Source of the DNA: Ephydatia muelleri | Taxonomy: Eukaryota > Porifera > Demospongiae > Spongillida > Spongillidae | Length of the DNA: 64,000 bases | Direction of reading: 5' to 3' | Assembly: GCA_013339895.1 (NCBI GenBank) | Contig: JABACO010000017.1 | Span: forward strand, 2,066,749-2,130,748 | Shown: one piece after another, positions 1 to 23,900 of the stretch | Layout of the letters: each line of letters begins with the position of its first letter | Numbering within the stretch: position 1 is the stretch's first letter | Position numbers and translations under genes: made by a program | The notes under the pieces: model-generated | What the model saw: only the letters and a program-made list of their open reading frames with translations | The model's database searches: none | Told to the model about the DNA's origin: nothing

Positions 1-623
1 TCTGTTTTATACATGGCTTTAAAGGATAGAAAATAAAAACCAAAGCCATAATATGGGCTGAACTATACAAGCTAGAGGTTGATTGATCTTTCTATTGGTC
101 AGGTTTTCTATTCCTAATTGAGAACTTAAAATTTAAGCTAAATCTTTTTGTATAATACATATTAAATAGTTACGTGTAACAAGCTAGGGGGATGGAATTA
201 AGCATATAGAGTGCTGAGTAACTTGCAGTAATCGCTATCATATGTGCCATCATTTTGAGGTTTTGTGCATATCACAATGATGACTGCATTTATTTTGAGT
301 GCACTGTGCGCATGGATCAAAAGTATGTACATGCTTATGTAATTCGATCAGAGTATTTAGCAATGCAAACTTGGTCCTCAGTTTGATGACAAATGATCAG
401 GCAGGTGTAGCAGACAAGAAGGCACACTAGGCGAGTGATGATAGCTCCTACCTTTCTTTCTCCTAGATACACATAAGACTACACTCTAGAGTGTTTAAAA
501 CCTGCTTCAACACCCAACCAATCTTTACTTCCAAAAGCAGTTTTATCTCTAACCGTTTGAAACATGAAATATAATGTCACTGTAGACAAAATGAAAACAA
601 CATAATGTCCTATTGTCTCTCAC

Positions 624-11471
<10,848 letters not shown>

Positions 11472-12276
11472 GCTGCAAACAAGCCGTTAAGAGAAATAAC
11501 CTCTCAATCGATTTTTACTTCAATAGCATTTATATACCAATAAAGTTGAGTTACGCCCACGCATGTGAGCCTATTAACACAGTGCACATGACATTGACGA
11601 CAGTATCAACATGTGGACGATGTTAAATCGTTGCATCGGTATAAATATTCATTTCCTCAGTCCTGTCTGCCATGTTGCAAGTGCCGCTTCTGTAGTAAAC
11701 AATAATTTATTCATCGTTTCTGCTGACGCGCACTATAAGAGGACCCGGCTAGAGGACACGCGGCTGCATGACTCTATTTGAAACGAATGATAGTAATGAT
11801 CTGTCATATTCAACAACGACGTTACATGTACGCGTATATTAATTGAGCCTACAAGCATGTAGGTGTGTGCGTGCATGGGGATTTTGGTGAAGAATTAACG
11901 GAGAGTGAGTGTGCGTGCTATATAATATTAAGCTGAAGTTTAGAATTGCCAACCTATATGCCACGCGATCGTGTGGACCGACCGCAAACTAGCACTACGG
12001 ATGTTAATGACCAGCCAATCAATTTCATACGGGATGTCCAGGATTCATGCATACATGTGATGCTGACTGCAGTGGATATACATGTACATGCTGACAACCC
12101 GCCCCCATTTCGAATGCAACTTGTTCTTGCCACCTTATTTTTGGACCCCTTCGTTAGCACCTCCATTAATCTTTGGGCGCCAAACGAATGTGCATACATG
12201 TACATGTACATGTACGAGTTTGTTCATATATATCAGTCAAGTATTGTGTATCATTTACTCCACAAATTGTCAATTG

Positions 12277-13565
12277 CTGACCGCAGTAGTTTCTCCCCCA
12301 TCAAAAATGTGCACACCTAGTATGTGACCTGAGGGTGCACCGGTACGGGTTAATGTAGCGTTGCAGTAATGTGAATAGTTGTAAGTTGTGATAGATGTAG
12401 CATACACTCAACTCATTGCACGCATCAATTAAAGGAGCTAGTCATCATTGTCCATTGACGCACAGTAATAGCCAGCAACTGACAATTTGTGAAGTTACTT
12501 ATGCAATACTTGAGTGACATACAAATATACTCGATACATGCACATGTAATAGGAAGTGCTTCCGTCGACTACTGTACTGAAGCCGAAAAACGTTTTCCAT
12601 TCAATGAATAGCCAATCAATTTCATATTGGTGTTCTAGGGCTATAGCGTAATTGCTGGCAACAAATACCTAATGTTGACACCCGTGTACTTTGCTGGCGA
12701 TCTGTCCCGATTTTGGATGCTACTTAACGAGTTCTACTCATCTTGCATAATACACACATAAGTGTCCGCTCCAAGCTTCATGCAATTACAGCCTATCCGC
12801 AGCCTCCAATAAATCTACATGCATTAACCAATTGTACGCGGAATACGCAGATTTGCGCGCGTCCGCAGCCCTGGCCGTATAGCATGTACTCCACGACATT
12901 GCCTGTGGTTATTATGCATAGTGATTGTTACCAACAGGTTCTTTGCAAAAGTTAAATAGCTATATCATACAGACTTCATGTAGGGGAGGGATGCAGCGCA
13001 TATAAGATCTTCGAACCTGCAGCGTAAACACTGCTGACTCAGCGCACATACACTGACATCCCTATGTACACTCAGCGTACAACCATGTATGCACCCTAAA
13101 TTAATACACGTCCGCCATGTTGATTCGCAGCTTTTACGAAAATATCCAAGTGACGAAAATGGTCTATAATCGGTTAATGATAAATCGACCGTATGCCTAT
13201 ACATTACGCGAAAAAATGCGCTTTAAGCTTGCATGTAGGTATTCCATTGTGATCTATGATCCTCACATTTAATGTATAGCTCGAAAAATGTAAAACATGG
13301 GGATTCGTTTTTTACTCTCTTTGGAGTTAATGGTTCTGCAGATACGCGATCGAGACGGTGGAGCGTGGCATTGTTTTCTGTCAGCACCACCTTGCACATG
13401 TAAGCCTACTTCTTGATTGTTCTTATTCATACGCCAGCTTTTTGCATAATTCATCAAGTGCTTTGCGACGCCTACATGTAGGCGCGTAGCCGTCGATTTA
13501 ACGGTAATTTAAATGACTTGTTTATATAAACGACTTGCAAAATTTGTACACAAGTCTAGAGATGT
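12277..13565 (+). repeat. Spacer unit A-I ending in a HAL promoter/start copy
   Basis: The unit runs from block A through block I to a TATA-like TTTATATAAA at 13521-13530 and an ATGTCTGA at 13562. This matches the end of the spacer at the real HAL start (TATA at 20087, ATGTCTGA at 20139). The sequence then jumps back to block A instead of entering HAL. Confidence 0.8.
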
Positions 13566-14589
13566 CTGACCGCAGTAGTTTCTCCCCCATCAAAAATGTG
13601 GACACCTAGTATGTGACCTGAGGGATGCACCGGTACGGGTTAATGTAGCGTTGCAGTAATGTGTAAGTTATGATAGACGTAGCATACCCTCAACTCATTG
13701 CACGCATCAATTAAAGGAACTAGTCACCTAATATTGACACCAGTGTACTTTGCTGGCGATCTGTCCCGATTTTGGATGCTACTTGTCGAATTCTATTCAT
13801 CTTGCATAATATACACACATAAGTGTCCGCTCCAAGCTTCATGCAATTACAGCCTCTCCGCACCTCCAATAAATCTGCATACATTAACCAATCATACGCG
13901 GAAGACGCAGATTTGCGCGCGTCCGCAGTCCTGCATGGCCGTATAGCATGTACTCCACGACATTGCCAGTGGTTATTACGTATAGATGTCGTAAATGAGT
14001 GATTGTTACCAACAGGGTCTGTGCAAAGTTAAATAGCTATATCATACAGACTTCATGTAGGGGAGGGATGCAGTGCATATAAGATCTTCGAACCTGCAGC
14101 GTAAACACTGCTGACTCAGCGCACATACACTGCTATCAACACATCCCTATGTACACTCAGCGTACAACCATGTACATGTATGCACCCTAGAAAAGTGTCT
14201 ATAATCGGTTAATGATAAATCGACCTTACGCCTATACATTACGCGAAAAATGCGCATTAAGTTTGCATGTAGGTTTTCCATGGCCACCTATGATCCTCAC
14301 ATTTAATGGCGCCAAAAATGTATAGCTCGAAAAATGGGATTAGTTATTTACTCTCTTTGGAGCTAATTCAACCGTTGGTTCTGCTAATACGCGATCGAGA
14401 CGGTGGAGCGTGGCATTATTTTCTGTCAGCCTACTTCTTGATTGTTCTTATTCATACGCTAGTTGTTTGCACAATTCATTAAGTGCTTTGCGACGCCTAC
14501 ATGTAGGCGCGTAGGCATCGATTTAACGGTAATTTAAATGACCTGTTTATATAAACGACTTCCAAATTTGTACATAAGTCTAGAGATGT
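13566..14589 (+). repeat. Shortened spacer unit A-I with a second HAL promoter/start copy
   Basis: The order is the same as in the preceding unit, but block C and its surroundings are missing between 13722 and 13730. The unit ends with TATA at 14546-14555 and ATGTCTGA at 14586. The two ATG copies are 1,024 bp apart. Confidence 0.8.
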
Positions 14590-17279
14590 CTGACCGCATT
14601 AGTTTCTCCCCCATCAAAAATGTGCACACCTAGTATGTGACCTGAGGGATGCACCGGTACGGGTTAATGTAGCGTTGCAGTAATGTGAATAGTTGTAAGT
14701 TATGATAGACGTAGCATACCCTCAACTCATTGCACGCATCAATTAAAGGAGCTAGTCATCATTGTGCATTGACGCACAGTAATAGCCAGCAACTGACAAT
14801 TTGTGAAGTTACTTATGCAATACTTGAGTGACATACAAATATACTTGATACATGCACATGTAATAGGAAGTGCTTCCGTCGACTACTGTACTGAAGCCGA
14901 AAAACGTTATCCATTCAATGACTAGCCAATCAATTTCCTATTGGTGTTCTAGGGCTTTTGCCTAATTGCTGGCAACAATATACCTATAATGTTGACACCA
15001 ATGGGTGTACTTTGCTGGCGATCCGTCCGATTTTTAATAGCATCTAGTACATTTATATAACCAATAAAGTTGAGTTACGCCCACGCATGTGTCTATTAAC
15101 ATCACAAGTGCACATGCCATTCACGACAGTATCAACATGTGCATGCGTGCATCCAAGTACGATGTTAAATCGTTGTACTAGTACATTTCCTCAGTCCTGT
15201 CTGCCATGTTGCAGTGCCGCTTCTGTAGTAAACAACTATTTATTCATCGTTTCTGCTGACGCGCACTATAGAGTGCTCCCGGGTCTAATGATGAGCCGGG
15301 TATTAAGACGAATTTTGAACAGATTTTTTAAAATAAAATAAGGGGTGCGTTTTAAGATGAAATAAAGGATTTAGTATTGTCCTCACATGTCTCTTCAACG
15401 TTTGGAATGAAAAGTGGCTTCGATTGGACCTTCCGTTGGGAAGTTACGAATCGATATGTTGCACCCACTTGTGAAATGTTTTCTAAAAACCGTCACGTTT
15501 GCTCACGTATTGCAGAAACGACAAATCTTTTCCAAAAATGCAGGGCGGAAAAGTTCCCGATAGTGTCTGTGACTGTATTAATATTAATAAACTGCGATGC
15601 TGATCGTTCTGGAGCTCACGGTACTCGAAAGGTCACCATTAGCTCTCAATTCGTTACGATCGATTTTTATGTTTGGCGTAACGTTTTAGCGCAAACGATG
15701 TTTATATCGAGGCTTTGTTATATGTTAAAAAGCATGCCCAAGAGTACTGGATGCACGCAAATCTAGGTAGCTGTATACCAAAATGTACGACCCTGTAGAG
15801 ACGCACTTCATTGTAGAGCTATATGAATTTCACAATCGGCCACAACAGAATCCGTGGACCGTACCATGGCTATAGCTATTAGATCGTATTCTACGAACGA
15901 CTGGCCGCTAAATAACACTACGGATGTTAATGACCAGCCAATCAATTTCATACGGGATGTCCAGGATTCATGCATACATGTGATGCTGACTGCAGTGGAT
16001 ATACATGTACATGCTGACAACCCGCCCCCATTTCGAATGCAACTTGTTCTTGCCACCTTATTTTTGGACCCCTTCGTTAGCACCTCCATTAATAAATCTT
16101 TGGGCGCCAAATGAATATTATTATGTGCATGGTACATGTGCATGTACATGTACATGTACATGTACGAGTTTGTTCGTATATGTCAGTCAAGTATTGTGTA
16201 TCATTTACTCCACAAATTGTCACTTGCTGACCGCAGTAGTTTCTCCCCCATCAAAAATGTGGACACCTAGTATGTGACCTGAGGGATGCACCGGTACGGG
16301 TTAATGTAGCGTTCCAGTAATGTGAATAGTTGTAAGTTATGATAGACGTAGCATACACTCAACTCATTGCACGCATCAATTAAAGGAGCTAGTCATCATT
16401 GTGCATTGACACACAGTAATAGCCAGCAACTGACAATTTGTGAAGTTACTTATGCAATACTTGAGTGACATACAAATGTCTCGATACATGCACATGTAAT
16501 AGGAAGTGCTTCCGTCGACTACTGTACTGAAGCCGAAAAACGTTTCCCATCAATGAATAGCCAATCAATTTCATATTGGTGTTCTAGGGTTATTACGTAA
16601 TTGCTGGCAACAATATACTAATGTTGACACCTGTGTACTTTGCTGGCGATCTGTCCCGATTTTGGATGATACTTGACGAATTCTATTAAACTTGCATAAT
16701 ACACACGTAAGTGTCCGCTCCAAGCTTCATGCAATTACAGCCTCTCCGCACCTCCAATAAATCTGCATACATTAACCAATTGTACACTCAGCGTACAACC
16801 ATGTATGCACCCTAAATTAATACACGTCCGCCATGTTGATTCGCAGCTTTTACGAAAATATCCGAGTGACGAAAATGGTCTATTACTGGTCAATAATAAA
16901 TCGACCGTATGTCTATACATTACGCGAAAAATGCGCTTTAAACTTGCATGTAGGTATTCCATTGTGATCTATGATCCTCACATTTAATGTATAGCTCGAA
17001 AAATGTTAAACATGGGGATTCGTTTTTTACTCTCTTTGGAGTTAATGGTTCTGCAGATACGCGATCGAGACGGTGGAGCGTGGCATTGTTTTCTGTCAGC
17101 ACCACCTTGCACATGTAAATCTACTTCTTGATTGTTCTTATTCATACGCCAGCTGTTTGCACAATTCATCAAGTGCTTTGCGACGCCTACATATAGGCGC
17201 GTAGGCGTCGATTTAACGGTAATTTAAATGACCTGTTTATATAAACGACTTCCAAATTTGTACACAGGTCTAGAGATGT
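14590..17279 (+). repeat. Higher-order unit A-D + J-I, with a foreign 0.6-kb segment
   Basis: Blocks A-D (14590-15047) are joined to block J (15048) through the junction ATTTTTAATAGCATCTAG, then continue J-K-L-M-A-I to TATA 17236-17245 and ATGTCTGA at 17276. Between about 15270 and 15840 the expected K-L sequence is replaced by unrelated DNA containing an unrecognised 129-aa frame (15377-15766). Confidence 0.75.
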
Positions 17280-20138
17280 CTGACCGCAGTAGTTTCTCCC
17301 CCATCAAAAATGTGCACACCTAGTATGTGACCTGAGGGATGCACCGGTACGGGTTAATGTAGCGTTGCAGTAATGTGAATAGTTGTAAGTTATGATAGAT
17401 GTAGCATACCCTCAACTCATTGCACGCATCAATTAAAGGAGCTAGTCATCATTGTGCATTGACGCACAGTAATAGCCAGCAACTGACAATTTGTGAAGTT
17501 ACTTATGCAATACTTGAGTGACATACAAATATATGCACATGTAATAGGAAGTGCTTCCGTCGACTACTGTACTGAAGCCGAAAAACGTTATCCATTCAAT
17601 GACTAGCCAATCAATTTCCTATTGGTGTTCTAGGGCTTTTGCCTAATTGCTGGCAACAATATACCTATAATGTTGACACCAATGGGTGTACTTTGCTGGC
17701 GATCCGTCCGATTTTTAATAGCATCTAGTACATTTATATAACCAATAAAGTTGAGTTACGCCCACGCATGTGAGCCTATTAACATCACAAGTGCACATGA
17801 CATTCACGACAGTATCAACATGTGGACGATGTTAAATCGTTGTATCGGTATAAATATACATTTCCTCAGTCCTATCTGCCATGTTGCAAGTGCCGCTAGT
17901 GTAGTAAACAATAATTTATTCATCGTTTCTGCTGACGCGCACTATAAGAGGACCCGGCTAGAGGACACGCGGCTGCATGACTCTATTTGAAACGAATGAT
18001 AGTAATGATCTGTCATATTCAACAACGACGTTACATGTACGCGTATATTAATTGAGCCTACAAGCATGTAGGTGTGTCTGTGCATGGGGATTTTGGTGAA
18101 GAATTAACGGAGAGTGAGTGTGCGTGCTATATAATAATTAAGCTGAAGTTTAGAATTACCAACCTATATGCCACGCGATCGTGTGGACCGTATCATGGCT
18201 ATTAGATCGTATTCTACGAACTACTGAGCCGCTAACTAGCACTATGGATGTTAATGACCAGCCAATCAATTATGTCCAAGATTCATGTATACATGTGATG
18301 CTGACTGCAGTGGATATACATGTACATGCTGACAACCCGCCCCCATTTCGAATGCAACTTGTTCTTGCCACCTTATTTTTGGACCCCTTCGTTAGCACCT
18401 CCATTAATAAATCTTTGGGCGCCAAATGAATATTATTATGTGCATGGTACATGTACATGTACATGTACATGTACGAGTTTGTTCGTATATGTCAGTCAAG
18501 CATTGCGTATTATTTTACTCCACAAATTGTCAATTGCTGACCGCCGTAGTTTCTCCCCCATCAAGAATGTGCACACCTAGTATGTGACCTGAGGGATGCA
18601 CCGGTACGGGTTAATGTAGCGTTGCAGTAATGTGAATAGTTGTAAGTTGTGATAGATGTAGCATACACTCAACTCATTGCACGCATCAATTAAAGGAGCT
18701 AGTCATCATTGTGCATTGACGCACAGTAATAGCCAGCAACTGACAATCTGTGAAGTTACTTATGCAATACTTGAAGTGACATACAAATATCTTGATACAT
18801 AGGAAGTGCTTCAGTCGACTACTGTACTGAAGCCAAAAAACTTTCCATCAATGACTAGCCAATCAATTTCCTAGGGCTTTTGCCTAATTGCTGGCAATAA
18901 AATACCTAATGTTGACACCAGTGTCTGTTGCTGGCGATCCGTCCCGATTTTGGATGCTATTTGACGAGTTCTATTAATCTTGCATAATACACACATAAGT
19001 GTCCGCTCCAAGCTTCATGCAATTACAGCCTCTCCGCACCTCCAATAAATCTAGACACATTAACCAATCGTACGCAGAAGACGCAGATCTGCGCGTCCGC
19101 AGCCCTGGCCGTATAGCATGTACTCCACGACATTGCCTGTGGTTATTACGTATAGACGTCGTAAATGAGTGATTGTTACCATGCAACAGGGTCTGTGCAA
19201 AAGTTAAATAGCTATACATTATAGTCTTCATGTAGGGGAGGATGCAGTGTATGATAAGGTCTTCCAACCTGACACTGCACACTCAGCGCACATACACGGC
19301 TATCAACATATCCCTATAAGTACACTCAGCGTACAACCATTAATTAAGTTCACTCAGCGTACCAGCTACATACATAACTACATATACACGTGTAGCTCAA
19401 TCAGAGACAATATATACTAATGAGTATCTCTGGCACAAAAGCGTTCACTTCCGCTGCATGCTAAACGAAACCTCGCAAGATCACAAAAGAAAACGGGCTA
19501 AAATTTTCTAATATTTCACGCCATGCGGTACAGTACAGACGTATTCTTATACAATGCATGAGAAATACTACATTTCGGCGTATGGACCCTTTTCATGTGT
19601 CATGTGACCGCTCCGTAATCTGACATACTTCATGCAGTGTCACACTACAGTATATAAATTAATACACGTCCGCCATGTTGATTCACAGCTATTACGGAAG
19701 TATCCGAGTGACGAAAAGAGTCTATAATCGGTTAATGATAAATCGACCGTACGCCTATACACTAAGCGAAAAATGCGCATTAAGTTTGCATGTAGGCATT
19801 CCATTGCGACCTATGATCCTCACATTTAATGGCGTCAAAAACGTTTAGCTCGAAAAATGTAACACTATACATGGGGATTATCTCTTTGGAGTTAATTCAA
19901 CCATTGGTTCTGCGATCGAGACGGTGGAGCGCGGCATTGTTTTCTGCCAGCACCACCTTGCACATGTAAGGCTACTTCTTGATTGTTCTTATTTATACGC
20001 TGGGCTGTTTACACATTTCATCAAGTGCTTTGCGACGCCTCATGTAGACGCGTAGGCGTCGAATTAATGGTAATTAAAATGACCGGTTTATATAAAGCGA
20101 CGTGCCTGCAGACTTCAAATTTGTACATAAGTTGAGAA
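17280..20138 (+). repeat. Higher-order unit A-D + J-I adjoining HAL
   Basis: This repeats the arrangement of 14590-17279, with the same D-J junction at about 17711-17729, and ends at the functional HAL start. It carries an additional non-repeat segment at about 19340-19650 between two copies of block G. The spacing between the ATG copies (17276 to 20139) is 2,863 bp. Confidence 0.75.
20087..20096 (+). promoter_or_regulatory. Candidate HAL TATA box
   Basis: TTTATATAAA lies 43 bp upstream of the HAL ATG. The same motif precedes each duplicated ATGTCTGA (13521, 14546, 17236), so it belongs to the duplicated promoter module. Confidence 0.6.
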
Positions 20139-20910
20139 ATGTCTGAAGACAAAAAGGTAACTTTTCACTAGAAACGGTATCGCATTTGCTAGGTGCATGT
20201 GTGTGCAAGTTCTTGTGGCGCGGATGCAATTCATGCTCGGTAACACTATTCCCTGATTAAAAGCAGCTGCCTAGCTACTCCAGCCACTTATCCCGCTGGC
20301 GACCGAATAGCGGAAGTTCACTGAACATATTTGTAATATTCACCCCTTTTTTTCTTTGGCATGAAACTGAACATCGCTTTCACACAAAAATGCTCTATAC
20401 AATCTTTACCTACCGGCGTGGAAATAATTGCGTGTGTGAGGGCATGGAATAGCATGCATGCTACATGTATGTGATAATTAACGTTCAGGAGCGGTTAGCG
20501 ACCGCTAGCTCCATGAAATTAGCATGCATGTGATTCATTTAGCTGTCCACTGTCATATATCGAGTTCTGTCTGTACATACATGCGCAAGTGATATGTTGA
20601 GCAATTCCATAGGTTGTTTGGTTGGACGGCAAAAGTTTAAGAATCGAAGATCTTAAAGAGATCGGAGAAGGAAAAGTTCGTGTGAAGGTATACGTCGTTC
20701 TAAATTGCCGCGACAAAGTTTTAACATTGCATGATGAATTGTTATGTTTCATCATGCATTCAGTTAGCAGAAGAAGCTGTCTCGAACATAACCAAATGCA
20801 GGAAAACTCTTGAGAGTAAACTATCAGCACCAGAAAAGAAAAGTAATGGAATAAGTTGCCTGTCATTTCTTGTAATACAATCATGTCTCGTGTAATTTGG
20901 GTAAACTTTC

Positions 20911-20948
<38 letters not shown>

Positions 20949-23900
20949 GAGCCTATATATGGAGCACAAACAGGTTTCGGACAATTTGCTGACAAGACTG
21001 TTGAGCAAGACGAAATGGAGTAAGTAGATTATAACATACTGCGCACGTGCATGCCATAGTGCTGGAAGTGCTGTCTTCCCCTCCCACCCATCCCACCTCC
21101 ACCATATGCTCACTGTGACCAGCCCGGAGTTATACGGAGTTACTTTGCGCCTCCTCCCCTCCTTCTTGGGTTGTGGATCCTACATACGGATATCGTTAGG
21201 CTATAGCTAGCGTATAATAAAACCTAGCTAACTTCGTATTGGTCTGGATTCTCTAATTTACGTAGAAACCTAGCTGGCTCAGCGGGAGCGTTTGAACCCG
21301 CCTCCCACTTAGTGAACCCACACTCTGTTTATTGGTTGCTACGTACAGTGTACACGTTGATATAGTCTGATTTACGTGCAGAATCTCTCAGGCCCTTATC
21401 AGCGCCCTCACTACCGCTCGAAATGCTAGAAATCTAGGGCCCGCGGGGATTTTAAATCGCTTAATATTAGTTAGATCCCTCGGTTTCAGTGTCCATGACC
21501 TACATGTTCACTTATCCACTTTTTCTTAAACCCACATATGAATTTTGATATAAAAATGTCCTCAGAGTCGGATAGAAGGAGTGTATGCTATACTGATTGA
21601 TGCAAAACACCGGCGCGACTTGATAATGGTTGGTTTAGTACAAATATCAATTGGGACGATTTTTGTCGTCGAGCGTTTATATACACTGTTGTATGGTTTA
21701 TGGCTAATCATTTTGTCGTCCGGCTAAGTGTCACTCAGTGATGACGAATTGATCTGAATATGTCAGTGCACTTAATTGCATTCCATTCGGTCACATCAAA
21801 TTATTGTTTAAAAAATCATAGTATACCAAACCCATTTCTTTGCTTATCGGCGCTGCATACGAAAATTATATCATTTTATAAGCAGACGACTAATGTGCGT
21901 ATGTTCTATAGCTAAGTGTATGTTCATTTGCGCAGACAACTCCAAACCAACCTTATTTTGTCTCACGCAACGGGCGTTGGGTCTGCTCTCCCGCCAGAGA
22001 GAGTCCGGCAGCTGATAGCATTAAGAATCAACGTCCACGCCAAAGGCTACAGGTATGTGGACGTACCAGAATGAAGACTTGGCTTACTTGTATTTTCCTA
22101 TACTCATGCACGCAATGCAGCGGAATCAGTCTCGAAACAGTTCAACAATTTGTTGACGCTCTGAACGGTAGGCAAATGTCGAGTAATGAGTGTCAAATGC
22201 ATGCTGCACCCCTACCAATTAATGCAGTTTGAGTCTGCATCATCCAAATCACTAACGTGTTAAAAATGAATGATTTGGCAAACCTCTGTGCAACTGTGTA
22301 TTTGGAATGCAGAGTCGTTTTTATTATGATTGTCACACTGATAAAGTTAATATGAAAAAGCTTCCGTTACGTTCAGTAAAACTTTGGAAATGAGGAGTTA
22401 CAGTTTTCTGATATACGCTCAGTGCCACTTGTTTAATACAATGCCTGTTCTTTGGAGTTACTGTCGGCTTTTGCACGACAAAAATATAAGTGGAACACAT
22501 AGTAAACCACGCGCACTTAAAATTAACTCTATACGACATCTCCACAGCCCGGTCAAACTTTTGGCAACGTAACCGAACGTGTAATTTTGGCTGCCAACAT
22601 TTACAGCCGAGTACTTGTGCAATATTCGCACGAAAGTAATTGGCATTGTAATGACAGCCTGACTGGCAGCAAAAGTGATTGATATCAGCATACCCATTTT
22701 TATATCTCATCAATCTTAGCGCATGCGTATAAGTATACACAATTAATAGTCTGTCAGCGTCTCGTTACATCATCCCCCTCTTCGTAAGGCTTGCCCCGTG
22801 TTAGGAATAGGGAGATCTTACATAGTAGCTTGGAGGTCTTCGCTCTCTCGTTGGGTACCTTGGCTCTGGCTGGCCATGGCCTTCACCTGCATCAGGGTCC
22901 GAGGGTACCGGTAAATTGTCAGTTTCAATCTGTTGTTCTCTCGGCGCTACGTCCCTATGAGCAGGCTCAGCATTCTCTGGTTCACTCTCCGCGCCATCGT
23001 CATCCATTAACAGCAACTTATTTCCAGGAAACTTGTTCTTTGGGAGAACGTCGGAAACTCCACGTTCTGTCTGGCTCCGAATTTCCAGATTAGAATCATC
23101 CAGTCGAGTATTTTCTGGGCACGCTTCAATCGGTCAACATGCACGACTTTCCGATTCTTCCGAGCTCTTCTTGTGTTTTGTATCCTGTACACCACCGATG
23201 ATAACTTCTTTATGATTTTAAAAGGTCCACTCAATGGACAGTGCAATTTCTATGCCATTCCTCGACCCACAACCGGGTTGTGCAGCACACCAAGTCACCA
23301 ATCTTATATAAATGCTTTCCCCTGTACTTTCAAATCGAAGACCTCCTTCTGCCTCTCAACGGTAGTGCCAAGGTGCTCTCTGACTCTAGAGTAGGCATCT
23401 TCCAAACTCCTTTACAGATTCTTTGCATACTCGTGGACTGGCTGAGGTTCAGTTGGAGTAGAGCCATAGATGATGTCTAGTGGGAGCTTAGCTTGTCACC
23501 CGAACATCAGGAAAAACGGGGTAAAACCTGTTGAGGGGTAAACAGATGTATTATAAGCCATGCACACTTTCTTGAGACATTTATCCCACTCTACGGATAG
23601 TTCGTGCACTGTTGTCGCCAACATGCTAATCAACGTGCGATTGAATCGCTCTACTAGACCGTCTGACTGGGGATGATACGGTGTTGTACGAGTTTTGTTG
23701 ACTTGAAGCAGCTTACAGATCTCCTGCACGAGGTTAGATTCAAATTGCCGACCTGATCCAAATGGTTCGAGTATGGAAAATCGGCAAAATAATTCATCCA
23801 CCAGTTTTGTTGCGACGGTTACAGCTTCTTGGTTCGGAATACCGTAGGCTTCTACCCATCTAGAAAAATAGTCGGAGGCCACCAATACATAAGTATTTCC

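Larger units (their letters stand above)
11523..20138. repeat. Nested tandem duplication array of the HARS-HAL spacer
   Basis: Ordered blocks recur across this interval; I label them J, K, L, M, A to I by first appearance. The last stretch (17722-20138) runs J to I directly into the HAL start, so it best represents an original HARS-HAL spacer. The array reads J-M + A-I, A-I, A-D, J-I, A-D, J-I, HAL. Diagnostic anchors are block A (GACCGCAGTAGTTTCTCCCC at about 12279, 13569, 14592, 16229, 17283 and, with one mismatch, 18539), block J (CCAATAAAGTTGAGTTACGC at 11538, 15061 and 17741) and block H (GCGATCGAGACGGTGGAGCG at about 13344, 14390, 17059 and 19912). Confidence 0.88.

Noticed and set aside
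11642..11690. Minus-strand ATG (MADRTEEM-like) as a possible HARS first exon
   Set aside because: The frame closes after 16 codons and no donor joins it in phase to the exon at 11472. It also recurs in the array copies near 15200 and 17870.
15377..15766. 129-aa open frame in the spacer array
   Set aside because: No recognisable motif, present in only one array unit, and AT-rich codons as expected by chance. Kept only as part of a foreign segment.
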